Position numbers and translations under genes: made by a program. This document shows, in pieces, positions 1 to 7,175 of a DNA stretch of 17,910 bases. Under the pieces are notes generated by a model. That model made no database searches. It was not told the origin of the DNA and saw only the letters and a program-made list of their open reading frames with translations. The stretch comes from Gammaproteobacteria bacterium (lineage in GTDB: Bacteria > Pseudomonadota > Gammaproteobacteria > UBA6429). Each line of letters starts with the position of its first letter. The first letter of the stretch is position 1. Location: the NCBI GenBank assembly GCA_030635835.1, contig DAOVYB010000013.1:1-17910 (forward strand), in the 5' to 3' direction.

Positions 1-1
1 C

Positions 2-1978
2 GATGAGCTTACAATCGACAATCATCTTATGGATACAGTTTTACCAGTACTCGATGTATTGAATGCGCAGTTTGATGCCTTACGGAGTGGAGAAGAACCT
101 CAGGCTGCAGAACAATCTTTGTTAAGTGCGCTAGAAGGAATTATTTCAGGAGAGGCAGTTTCAGCTAATACTGAAGAAGCACCATCAGCAAATGAAGTAC
201 AAAATAATTCTGTAAGTGATTCAGAAGATATTTCTGATGATGAGTTTGATACATTACTCGATGCTTTGGATTCACCAACTGATTCACAGCCAGAAAGAAA
301 ACAAAATATCGCATCTGATGAAATTACCGATGAAGAATTTGAAGAATTATTGGATAGCTTGCATGGAGAAGGACAGTTTTCTAAAGATATCCCACCTCAG
401 GAATCTGCAGTTAGTTACGAAGAAAGTAAAAAGAATGATGACATAACTGAAGATGAGTTTGAAGCTTTACTGGATGGTATTCATGGTAAAGGATCTTTTT
501 CTGGTGATAGTGCAGGCAAACAAGATGAAAAACAGGAAGCCAGTAAACCCAGTTACGAAGAAAGTAAAAAAGATGGTGAGATTAGTGAAGATGAGTTTGA
601 ATCATTGCTTGATGATTTACATGGTAAAGGAAAGTTTTCTGCAAGCACGGATAATAAAGCTGTCTCAGAAAAGAAAGCTGTAGCAGAAAAGAAAGCTGTA
701 GCAGAAACGAAATCTGAAGCAAAAAAAGAAGCTGTTATCACTAAAACAAAAGAAACTACAGCAGCAAAAGAAACCAAAGCAAAACCTGTAAAGGATGCAA
801 AACCAGCAGCTGAAACTTCAGTACGTGTTGATACCAGTCGTCTGGATGAAATTATGAACATGGTTGGTGAGCTTGTATTAGTGCGAAATAGGATTTCACG
901 TTTAGGTGCTGATGGCGGAGATGCTGCAAGTGAAGAAATGTCAAAAGCGATTGCCAACCTGGATTTGGTAACCGCCGATTTACAGTTGTCGGTTATGAAG
1001 ACACGGATGCAACCCATTAAAAAAGTCTTCGGACGTTTTCCACGCGTAGTGCGAGATTTGGCACGCAGCTTGAAAAAAGATATTCGTTTGGAAATGATGG
1101 GAGAAGATACTGATTTGGATAAAAATCTTGTTGAAGCCCTGGCTGATCCGTTAGTGCATTTAGTTCGTAATTCTGTTGATCATGGTATAGAAATGCCGGA
1201 AGACCGTGAAATGGTTGGTAAGCCACGACAGGGGACAGTGACATTATCTGCATCACAAGAAGGCGATCATATACTACTTTCAATCGCTGATGATGGTGGT
1301 GGTATGGATGCAGACGTATTACGTAATATTGCTATTAACAAAGGTATTTTTGATAAAGAATCAGCTTCAAGACTGACGGATGTAGAATGTTATAACCTGA
1401 TTTTTGCACCCGGCTTTTCAACAAAAGAAAAGATTTCTGATATTTCTGGACGAGGTGTCGGAATGGATGTTGTTAAAACCAGTATAGCTTCACTTAATGG
1501 TTCGATTGAAATTGATTCGGAGTTAGGAAAAGGAACTATTATAAACATCAAAGTACCACTAACTCTGGCTATTATGTCTACCTTGATGGTTAAACTTAAA
1601 GAACAATTATTTTCATTACCGTTAGTAAATGTAAATGAAATATTCCATCTGGATTTAACTAAAACTAATGTTATGGATGGTAAACGAGTTGTTCTTGTTC
1701 GTGGTAAAACATTACCTCTTTACTATTTGAATAACTGGCTGGTTAATGGCGAGAGTAATGCACCTTTACCAGAAGAAGGACATGTTGTTGTTGTACATAT
1801 AGGTACGCAAAAAGTTGGCTTTATTGTTGATGAATTAATTGGACAGGAAGAGGTGGTCATTAAACCATTAGGTGCCATGTTACATGGTATCTCTGGACTA
1901 GCCGGTGCGACAATAACAGGTGATGGCGGTATTGCAATTATCCTTGATATACCTGGCCTGATGAAAATGTACGCATAA
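2..1978 (+). CDS. cheA: Chemotaxis histidine kinase CheA (5' end outside the window)
   Basis: CheA autophosphorylates in chemoreceptor arrays and passes phosphate to CheY and CheB. The frame is open from base 2, so the ATG at 29 is internal; the phosphotransfer (P1) domain with its histidine lies upstream. The visible 658 residues begin with an acidic linker holding four DEF-x-x-LLD repeats (nt 230-640). A Lys/Ala/Glu-rich stretch (about 640-810) includes an exact 18-bp tandem repeat at 668-685 and 686-703. The P3 dimerisation helix follows (VDTSRLDEIMNMVGELVLVR, from about 815), then the ATPase with N box (HLVRNSVDHGIE, about 1157-1192), G1 box (DDGGGMD, about 1289) and G2 box (GRGVGMD, about 1448). 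A CheW-like P5 domain runs from about 1570 to the end. A classical P2 domain is not obvious; the repeats occupy that place. cheB follows after 52 bases. Confidence 0.97.
   Translation, partial: DELTIDNHLMDTVLPVLDVLNAQFDALRSGEEPQAAEQSLLSALEGIISGEAVSANTEEAPSANEVQNNSVSDSEDISDDEFDTLLDALDSPTDSQPERKQNIASDEITDEEFEELLDSLHGEGQFSKDIPPQESAVSYEESKKNDDITEDEFEALLDGIHGKGSFSGDSAGKQDEKQEASKPSYEESKKDGEISEDEFESLLDDLHGKGKFSASTDNKAVSEKKAVAEKKAVAETKSEAKKEAVITKTKETTAAKETKAKPVKDAKPAAETSVRVDTSRLDEIMNMVGELVLVRNRISRLGADGGDAASEEMSKAIANLDLVTADLQLSVMKTRMQPIKKVFGRFPRVVRDLARSLKKDIRLEMMGEDTDLDKNLVEALADPLVHLVRNSVDHGIEMPEDREMVGKPRQGTVTLSASQEGDHILLSIADDGGGMDADVLRNIAINKGIFDKESASRLTDVECYNLIFAPGFSTKEKISDISGRGVGMDVVKTSIASLNGSIEIDSELGKGTIINIKVPLTLAIMSTLMVKLKEQLFSLPLVNVNEIFHLDLTKTNVMDGKRVVLVRGKTLPLYYLNNWLVNGESNAPLPEEGHVVVVHIGTQKVGFIVDELIGQEEVVIKPLGAMLHGISGLAGATITGDGGIAIILDIPGLMKMYA
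230..640 (+). repeat. Four degenerate acidic repeats in the CheA linker
   Basis: Within cheA, four copies of a motif I-[ST]-[DE]-[DE]-EF-[DE]-x-LLD-x-[LI]-HG-x-G-x-FS occur at nt 230-268 (short, without the HG part), 323-382, 443-502 and 581-640. The last two are preceded by the same SYEESKK box, with nearly identical DNA at about 413 and 551. Spacing between copies is 93 to 138 bases. They resemble conserved short linear motifs in an otherwise disordered linker. In Vibrio, the CheA region between P1 and P3 contains the LID segment that binds ParP; assigning that role here is inference, supported by parP lying in the same operon. Confidence 0.85.
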
Positions 1979-2030
1979 AATCATTAATAAATTTTAATTA
2001 ATGGTTTAGATTATGAAAGAGGATTTATAA

Positions 2031-3101
2031 ATGCCGACCCGTGTCCTTGTTGTAGATGATTCTGGTTTTTTTCGGCGTCGGGTAAAGGAGATGTTAGAAG
2101 AAGATCCATTACTGACTGTAGTTGGTGATGCTGCTAATGGTCAGGAAGCCATCGATAAAGCTGTCGAACTTAAACCTGATGTCATAACTATGGATATAGA
2201 AATGCCAGTAATGGATGGTATAAAAGCCACACAACAAATTATGGCATCAAATCCTGTTCCAATCGTCATGTTCTCATCACTGACTACTGAAGGTGCAAAA
2301 GCGACATTTGATGCCCTTGATGCTGGTGCTTTAGATTTTTTGCCTAAACGTTTTGAAGATATATCTCAGGATCGAGATGAAGCAAAAAAATTACTTTGTC
2401 AGCGTGTACGTGCTATTGCACTGAAAAAACATACTCTGCAAAAAATCATACCTGCAGTTAAACCATCTGTCACTTCAAAACCTATTGCTGAATTAGCGGT
2501 AAAAAGAATGACAGTTAGTAATAAAAGATCCTCTAAAATTGATTTATTAGCAATAGGTACTTCTACTGGTGGTCCGTTAGCATTGCAAAAATTGCTTATT
2601 GATTTACCCGCTGACTTTCCTGCACCCATTGTTATGGTTCAGCATATGCCCGCAACGTTTACCCCTGCATTTGCAAAACGATTAGATCAATTATGTAAAA
2701 TTACTGTAAAAGAAGCTGAAAATGGTGATCAATTAAAACCTGGGCTTGCTTTACTTGCCCCGGGTGGAAAACAAATGTTAATCGAAAGTCGCTCTGGTAA
2801 TGCCGTGGTTAAAATAATTGATAGTGAGCCGAGCTTAACTTATAAACCTTCGGTTGATATTACTTTTCGTTCAGTTAGTAATATTTATCCCGATAAAACA
2901 CTTGCTATAGTGTTAACCGGAATGGGGGCTGATGGTCGAGAAGGCGCACGAACATTGAAAGCACAGGGTTCAGAAATTTGGGCTCAGGATGAACAAAGTT
3001 GTGTTGTTTACGGAATGCCCGCGGCAATAGTTGATGCCGGATTAGCAGATAAAGTATTAGGAATTGATAAGTTTGCTCAGGCAATTATCAAACGAATATG
3101 A
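2031..3101 (+). CDS. cheB: Chemotaxis response regulator / protein-glutamate methylesterase CheB
   Basis: CheB removes methyl groups from glutamates on chemoreceptors, and deamidates glutamines, to reset sensitivity; CheA phosphorylates it. The 356 residues show an N-terminal receiver domain (acidic pair D9-D10, phospho-acceptor D55 in TMDIEMPVMDG, conserved K106). A linker of about 60 residues leads to the methylesterase domain, whose catalytic triad is visible as S178 (GTSTGGP), H205 (VQHMPATF) and D301 (TGMGADG). Length is normal for the family. The start is supported by an AGAGGA ribosome-binding site nine bases upstream. The stop codon overlaps the motC start (ATGA), so the two are probably translationally coupled. 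Confidence 0.97.
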   Translation: MPTRVLVVDDSGFFRRRVKEMLEEDPLLTVVGDAANGQEAIDKAVELKPDVITMDIEMPVMDGIKATQQIMASNPVPIVMFSSLTTEGAKATFDALDAGALDFLPKRFEDISQDRDEAKKLLCQRVRAIALKKHTLQKIIPAVKPSVTSKPIAELAVKRMTVSNKRSSKIDLLAIGTSTGGPLALQKLLIDLPADFPAPIVMVQHMPATFTPAFAKRLDQLCKITVKEAENGDQLKPGLALLAPGGKQMLIESRSGNAVVKIIDSEPSLTYKPSVDITFRSVSNIYPDKTLAIVLTGMGADGREGARTLKAQGSEIWAQDEQSCVVYGMPAAIVDAGLADKVLGIDKFAQAIIKRI

Positions 3102-3843
3102 GAATAGATTTATTAACAATATTAGGCTTAGTGATTGGATTATCTGCCATTTTGCTTGGGCAACAACTTGAAGGTGGTGAAATATCAACTTTAGTGAATG
3201 GACCTGCAGCACTTATTGTTATTGGCGGTACATTAGGTGCTGTTATGTTGCAATCACCAATGATGATTTTTATCCGTGCAATAAAAATGTTGTGGTGGAC
3301 AATCATCACACCACACTTTGATAGTGAGGCTGCGATTAGAAAAATAATCAGCTGGAGCAATATCGCACGCCGTGAAGGATTGTTAGGTTTAGAGAACCTT
3401 GAAGATACAGAAAAAGATCCTTTTGCTAAAAAGGTTTGCAGCTATTAATTGATGGCAGTGAGCCAGAAGCAATTCGTTCTATTATGGAAGTTGAAATCCA
3501 TACTCGAGAAAATTTTGATATTCAGGCTGCGCGGGTATTTGAAAGCATGGGTGGCTATAGCCCAACTATTGGAATAATAGGCGCTGTACTTGGTTTAATA
3601 CAGGTAATGGGAAATTTATCCGATCCCAGCAAGTTAGGTGGAGGTATAGCTGTTGCTTTTGTTGCAACAATTTATGGTGTTGCTTTAGCTAATCTTGTTT
3701 TATTACCTATTGCAAATAAATTAAAAAGCATTGTTATTAGTGATGCTCATTTTAATGAGATGATTGTCGAAGGCTTAGTTTCTATTGCCGAAGGTGAAAA
3801 TCCTCGTAATATTGAAACCAAACTACTAGGTTTTCTACGCTAA
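3098..3843 (+). pseudogene. motC: MotA-type flagellar stator protein MotC, interrupted by a -1 frameshift
   Basis: MotA-family proteins form the ion channel and torque generator of the flagellar motor together with a MotB-family partner. The gene is split into a first frame (3098-3448) and a second (3433-3843). Joining them near 3428-3435 gives AKKGLQLLIDGSEPEAIRSI, a continuous family-like sequence of 248 residues, the usual length. Transmembrane segments 1 and 2 (TILGLVIGLSAILLG; ALIVIGGTLGAVML) and the cytoplasmic loop with ARREGLLGLE precede the break. Segments 3 and 4 (YSPTIGIIGAVLGLIQVM; VAFVATIYGVALANLVLLPI) follow it. The break is a run of five A then GG (3428-3434); one extra A or G restores the frame. 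A sequencing or assembly indel, a true mutation, or A-AAG slippage are all possible. Everything else in the gene looks intact. The downstream motD is whole, which favours an error or a very recent lesion. Confidence 0.9.
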
Positions 3844-3862
3844 TAATTAACAGGTATGAGTT

Positions 3863-4714
3863 ATGGCCAGAAGATTATCAATTTCCCATGAATGTGAGAA
3901 CACCGATCGCTGGATGGTGTCTTATGCCGATTTTGTAACACTTCTATTTGCGTTTTTTGTTGTTATGTATGCAATCTCATCAGTTAATGAAGGTAAGTAT
4001 AGAGTGCTTTCTGATACTATGAATGAAGCATTTAAAGTACCACCTAAATCACCGGATCCCATCCAAATTGGTAAAGAGAGTAAAGTAATAAGTAGTACTA
4101 AAGCAGCTACTGATCAGATTAAACCTATTAAAATATTACCAAAGTCAGAACGCAGTTATGAATATGAAATGAAACAAATCGCTGAAGCTGTGAGTAAATC
4201 AGTTCAGCCACTTATTGATAACGGTTTAATTAAGGTCACACAAAACAAGCTTTGGGTAGAAATTGAAATGAATACCAATATTCTATTTTCAAGTGCGGAT
4301 TCCGAGTTAAATGAGCAAGCACTGCCTGCACTAAAACTTCTGGCTGGAGTATTAAAAACATTACCCAATTCCATTGATGTTGAAGGTCATACTGATAATG
4401 TTCCGATTAATAATGATCAATTTCCTTCTAACTGGGAACTTTCAGCCGCGCGTGCCGCCAGCGTAGTACATTTGTTTACTCGCTATGGAGTCGATCCCAA
4501 ACGTTTATCATCAATAGGCTATGCAGAATTTCGACCGATATCCAGTAATCAAACAGATGAAGGCAGATTAAAAAACCGTCGTGTAAAAGTCGTTATTCTG
4601 GCAGATAAAAATGCAAGACGAATTGCAGAAATTGATCGTCAAACGGGCTCTGCGAATAGTGATGTTATTTCACCAGCAAACAATAATAAAATAAATGTGG
4701 ATGGTGCCTTGTGA
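3863..4714 (+). CDS. motD: MotB-type flagellar stator protein MotD
   Basis: This is the partner of MotC: it anchors the stator to peptidoglycan and carries the ion-binding aspartate. The 283 residues start with a short cytoplasmic tail and one transmembrane helix (about residues 18-40, WMVSYADFVTLLFAFFVVMY) holding the conserved D23. A periplasmic linker follows, then an OmpA/MotB peptidoglycan-binding domain (about 140-248) with NILFSSADSEL, EGHTDNVPI, NWELSAARA and NRRVKVVI. The Asn/Asp-rich C-terminal tail is not conserved in character. An ACAGG element lies upstream of the ATG. The stop overlaps the parC GTG start by four bases (GTGA). Whether the motor uses H+ or Na+ cannot be decided safely from this sequence. 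Confidence 0.95.
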   Translation: MARRLSISHECENTDRWMVSYADFVTLLFAFFVVMYAISSVNEGKYRVLSDTMNEAFKVPPKSPDPIQIGKESKVISSTKAATDQIKPIKILPKSERSYEYEMKQIAEAVSKSVQPLIDNGLIKVTQNKLWVEIEMNTNILFSSADSELNEQALPALKLLAGVLKTLPNSIDVEGHTDNVPINNDQFPSNWELSAARAASVVHLFTRYGVDPKRLSSIGYAEFRPISSNQTDEGRLKNRRVKVVILADKNARRIAEIDRQTGSANSDVISPANNNKINVDGAL

Positions 4715-5508
4715 AAATTTGGGCAATAGCAAATCAAAAAGGTGGTGTAGGCAAAACAACGACAGCTGTATCACTCGCTGGCCATCTTATCTTACAGGGT
4801 AAACGTGTATTAGTTGTTGACATGGATCCTCAGGGTTCAATGACATCATATTTTGGCTTTAACCCGGATGATATGGCGCAAAGTATATATTCTTTGTTTC
4901 AAGATGATGATTACTCCACCGAAAAGATTTTACCTGTATTAGTTGATACAAAAGTCGAAGGCTTAAAACTTCTTCCCGCATCAACAGCTTTAGCTACATT
5001 GGATCGGCAGCTGGGCACAAAAGAAGGAAAAGGTTTGGTGCTAAAAAAATCACTAGCATCAATAGAACAACACTTTGATTATGTCTTAATCGATTGTTTA
5101 CCGATGCTAGGTATATTAATGGTTAATGCTTTAGCTGCATGCAACAGTTTGTTATTGCCGGTGCAAACAGAATTCCTGGCTTTAAAAGGTTTAGAACGTA
5201 TGATGAACACGCTGGATATGATCTCAAAATCAAGAAAAGAACCATTACAATCAACAATCATTCCAACAATGTTTGATCGTCGTACACGGGCATCTACACA
5301 AAGTTTACGAGTACTCAGACAATCATACGGTGAAAAAGTATGGCCATCAGTTATTCCGGTTGACACACAATTTCGAGAGGCAAGTCGACAAGGACTACCT
5401 ATTTCAATGATGAATATATCCACACGTGGTTCGAAAGCTTATGAAGCATTATTGGCTTCATTACTCAATGAGAATAAAGAACCTCATTTAAAACTGGTGA
5501 GTTCATAA
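4711..5508 (+). CDS. parC: ParA/MinD-family ATPase ParC (polar placement of chemotaxis arrays)
   Basis: ParC is a ParA-like ATPase that, in Vibrio, directs chemotaxis arrays to the cell pole and helps their inheritance. The 265 residues begin with a deviant Walker A motif (KGGVGKTT, residues 10-17, signature lysine at 10), followed by VLVVDMDPQGS (Walker A') and YVLIDCLPMLG (Walker B). This is the full length of a single-domain ParA. The GTG start overlaps the motD stop, so coupled translation is likely. Its place directly before a CheW-like ParP gene inside a chemotaxis cluster, with no ParB gene or visible parS sites, identifies it as the chemotaxis paralogue rather than a chromosome-partitioning ParA. 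The function is inferred from family and synteny. Confidence 0.92.
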   Translation: MKIWAIANQKGGVGKTTTAVSLAGHLILQGKRVLVVDMDPQGSMTSYFGFNPDDMAQSIYSLFQDDDYSTEKILPVLVDTKVEGLKLLPASTALATLDRQLGTKEGKGLVLKKSLASIEQHFDYVLIDCLPMLGILMVNALAACNSLLLPVQTEFLALKGLERMMNTLDMISKSRKEPLQSTIIPTMFDRRTRASTQSLRVLRQSYGEKVWPSVIPVDTQFREASRQGLPISMMNISTRGSKAYEALLASLLNENKEPHLKLVSS

Positions 5509-5509
5509 T

Positions 5510-6310
5510 ATGGCTTCCAATAATTCAAATATCCTGGTTGATGAAAAGCTTGCTGTTTCTTTATTTTTAGATTCGCTTTTACGTGAACCTGAAGTTGAAG
5601 CGAAACAGGATATTGCTGAGCCTGAAATACAAACAGAAGTTGAAGTAGTTGAAGAAATAGCTACTGCGAGTGCAATTGTTTCAGATTTTAAATTAGAAAT
5701 GCCTGAAACCATAACGGAAGTTCAAACCAAGCCTGAGATTAAAATCCAGAAGCAGGTAATTGTTGAAACAAAGGTGGAGTTAGTCGAAGAAGCAGAAGCG
5801 ACTCCTGTTACTAAAGATAAACAAGAAGCAGCAGCAATAACCCCTGATTGGGCAAGTGAACCATTTCAAATATTACTGTTTGAGGTAGCAGGTTTAAAAT
5901 TAGCTGTACCGCTTGTTGAATTATGTGGTGTTATCGAATGGACCGATTCGGTAACAGAAATGCCGGGGCATGCTGATTTTTACATGGGCATACTTCAGCA
6001 TTTGAATAATAAAATAGCGGTTATTGATACAGCCAGAATGGTATTACCTGCAGATAAAATACAACAATTATCCTCAGAAGACCCAAGACAGCGCGTTAAA
6101 CACATCGTACTAATTGATGACCATCGTTGGGGACTTGCCTGTGACAATATTGGTGAAGTTATTACGCTCCACCCGGATGAGGTACGCTGGAGAACGTCAA
6201 AAACCAGACGTGGCTGGTTAGCGGGAACAGTTATCGAACATATGTGTGCATTACTCAATAGTGAAGGATTTTCAGCCATGCTTGAAAAAGGCCATAACGT
6301 ATCAGATTAA
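5510..6310 (+). CDS. parP: CheW-like array adaptor, ParP homologue
   Basis: ParP links ParC to the chemosensory array by binding CheA and receptors through a CheW-like domain. Of the 266 residues, the first 120 or so are low in complexity and rich in Glu, Val and Ala. An N-terminal conserved-looking helix (DEKLAVSLFLDSLLREPEV) sits at the very start. Residues from about 120 to the end form the CheW-like domain (FQILLFEVAGLKLAVPLVEL, MGILQHLNNKIAVIDTARMV, HIVLIDDHRWGLACDNI). The ATG lies one base after the parC stop, with GGTGAG upstream as a possible ribosome-binding site. Generic annotation would read 'chemotaxis protein CheW'; the long N-terminal extension and the parC neighbour favour ParP. 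A gap of 129 bases separates it from cheW. Confidence 0.87.
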   Translation: MASNNSNILVDEKLAVSLFLDSLLREPEVEAKQDIAEPEIQTEVEVVEEIATASAIVSDFKLEMPETITEVQTKPEIKIQKQVIVETKVELVEEAEATPVTKDKQEAAAITPDWASEPFQILLFEVAGLKLAVPLVELCGVIEWTDSVTEMPGHADFYMGILQHLNNKIAVIDTARMVLPADKIQQLSSEDPRQRVKHIVLIDDHRWGLACDNIGEVITLHPDEVRWRTSKTRRGWLAGTVIEHMCALLNSEGFSAMLEKGHNVSD

Positions 6311-6312
6311 GT

Positions 6313-6330
6313 GTATTTTTTGAAAAATAC
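6313..6330. repeat. AT-rich perfect inverted repeat after parP
   Basis: GTATTTTT and AAAAATAC form an 8-bp perfect inverted repeat with a 2-base centre, two bases after the parP stop. It is too AT-rich and lacks a GC stem or following T run, so it is a poor terminator. It lies just upstream of the candidate sigma-54 site and could be a binding or bending site; that is only a possibility. Confidence 0.35.
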
Positions 6331-6345
6331 GAAAATCCACGCTAT

Positions 6346-6362
6346 TTGGCATAGTTAATGCT
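6346..6362 (+). promoter_or_regulatory. Candidate sigma-54 (RpoN) promoter for cheW
   Basis: TTGGCATAGTTAATGCT matches the -24/-12 consensus TTGGCAC-N5-TTGCW, with the obligatory GG (6348-6349) and GC (6360-6361) exactly ten bases apart. The predicted start is about 6373, leaving a leader of roughly 65 bases before the cheW ATG at 6440. It sits in the only large gap of the cluster. RpoN control of flagellar and chemotaxis genes is established in Pseudomonas and Vibrio; use of this site is inference. Confidence 0.5.
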
Positions 6363-6439
6363 ATATCTAACAACGAGGGCGGATGTGCGTCAGAAAATTG
6401 CCATTGTCGTCACCGTCTAAAGAAACAGGAGATTAATAA

Positions 6440-6916
6440 ATGAATGATGTGGCAGAAATTAATGATGATTCAATTATCCAATGGGTCACGTTTCATCTTG
6501 AACAAGAAAAATACGGTATAAAAGTTATGCAGGTTCAGGAAGTATTGCGCATGAACGAAATTGCTCCTGTTCCAGGTGCACCACATTATGTTCTGGGTAT
6601 CATTAATTTACGCGGTAATGTAGTGACAGTAATTGACACTCGCAGACGTTTTGGATTGCCTGATGTTGATTCCAGTGACGAAACAAGAATTGTTATTGTT
6701 GAAGCTGATAATAATGTTGTTGGTATTTTGGTTGATAGTGTTGCAGAAGTTGTCGATTTAAAAATGTCTGAGATTGAGACAGCCCCTAATGTTGGTAATG
6801 ATGAAAGTTCAAAATATATTCAAGGCGTATCAAGTCGTGATGATGAGTTATTAATTTTAGTAGATGTTAATAAATTACTTTCAAGTGAGGAATGGCAGGA
6901 GGTTGCTTCCTTGTAA
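6440..6916 (+). CDS. cheW: Chemotaxis coupling protein CheW
   Basis: CheW couples CheA to chemoreceptors by interlocking with the CheA P5 domain in the array. The 158 residues make a complete single CheW domain: WVTFHLEQEKYGIKVMQVQE at the start, APHYVLGIINLRGNVVTVID with the typical receptor-contact region in the middle, IVIVEADNNVVGILVDSVAE, and ELLILVDVNKLLS at the end. It has the usual length. A strong AGGAG site lies nine bases before the ATG. Unlike the tightly packed genes before it, it has its own 129-base upstream region with a candidate sigma-54 promoter. Confidence 0.96.
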   Translation: MNDVAEINDDSIIQWVTFHLEQEKYGIKVMQVQEVLRMNEIAPVPGAPHYVLGIINLRGNVVTVIDTRRRFGLPDVDSSDETRIVIVEADNNVVGILVDSVAEVVDLKMSEIETAPNVGNDESSKYIQGVSSRDDELLILVDVNKLLSSEEWQEVASL

Positions 6917-6948
6917 TTGAAGCAATGCATATGCCGTTTTAAGTTAAA

Positions 6949-7131
6949 ATGGTAGATATAGGTACATCCGATAAAATAACTAACCTGTGGCCAGCTCCTC
7001 CGAGCCGGCCAATAGAAAAGTCTGGCTTGAAAGAAAAACCTTCTCAAAATAAACAACGCAATCAAAAACAAAAAGATAAAAATGAAGCAAAAGAAGATGG
7101 GCCAGGTAAAAATATTGATGAATATGCTTAA
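6949..7131 (+). CDS. Small hydrophilic protein between cheW and the DUF2802 gene
   Basis: This 60-residue ORF has no recognised domain. It starts with TSDKITNLWPAPPSRPIEKS, continues with a charged Lys/Gln/Asn-rich middle, and ends in NIDEYA. The proline-rich front, basic middle and acidic-aromatic C-terminal tag look like a short disordered interaction peptide. A stop at 6940 limits the start to the ATG at 6949. No good ribosome-binding site is visible (only AAG), so expression may depend on coupling to cheW, whose stop lies 32 bases upstream. It fills the cheW-DUF2802 gap in the right orientation. Small ORFs ending in a similar IDEYA-type tail are, as far as I recall, found at this place in related clusters; I could not verify this. 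Function unknown. Confidence 0.6.
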   Translation: MVDIGTSDKITNLWPAPPSRPIEKSGLKEKPSQNKQRNQKQKDKNEAKEDGPGKNIDEYA

Positions 7132-7175
7132 CTCTAATTTTTATAGTTAAGAAATAAATTAAAGTGAGAACAATC

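Noticed and set aside
553..1017. 154-codon minus-strand open frame opposite cheA
   Set aside because: Antisense of the Lys/Glu/Ala-rich linker, giving a Ser/Phe-rich product with no domain; cheA is certain on the other strand.
2889..2896. CCCGATAA, a FliA -10-like box inside cheB
   Set aside because: No TAAA at the proper distance upstream (TTCA is found there), and it lies in conserved coding sequence.
3425..3440. Classical programmed -1 frameshift heptamer in motC
   Set aside because: The run is T-AAA-AAG, not A-AAA-AAG, and I see no strong stem or upstream Shine-Dalgarno stimulator at the right distance, so programmed slippage is only a minor option.
6944..6974. Possible sigma-28 (FliA) promoter, with TTAAAA followed by TCCGATAA
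   Set aside because: Spacing between TAAA and the -10-like box is three bases too long for the TAAA-N15-GCCGATAA consensus, and the box lies inside the 60-residue ORF.
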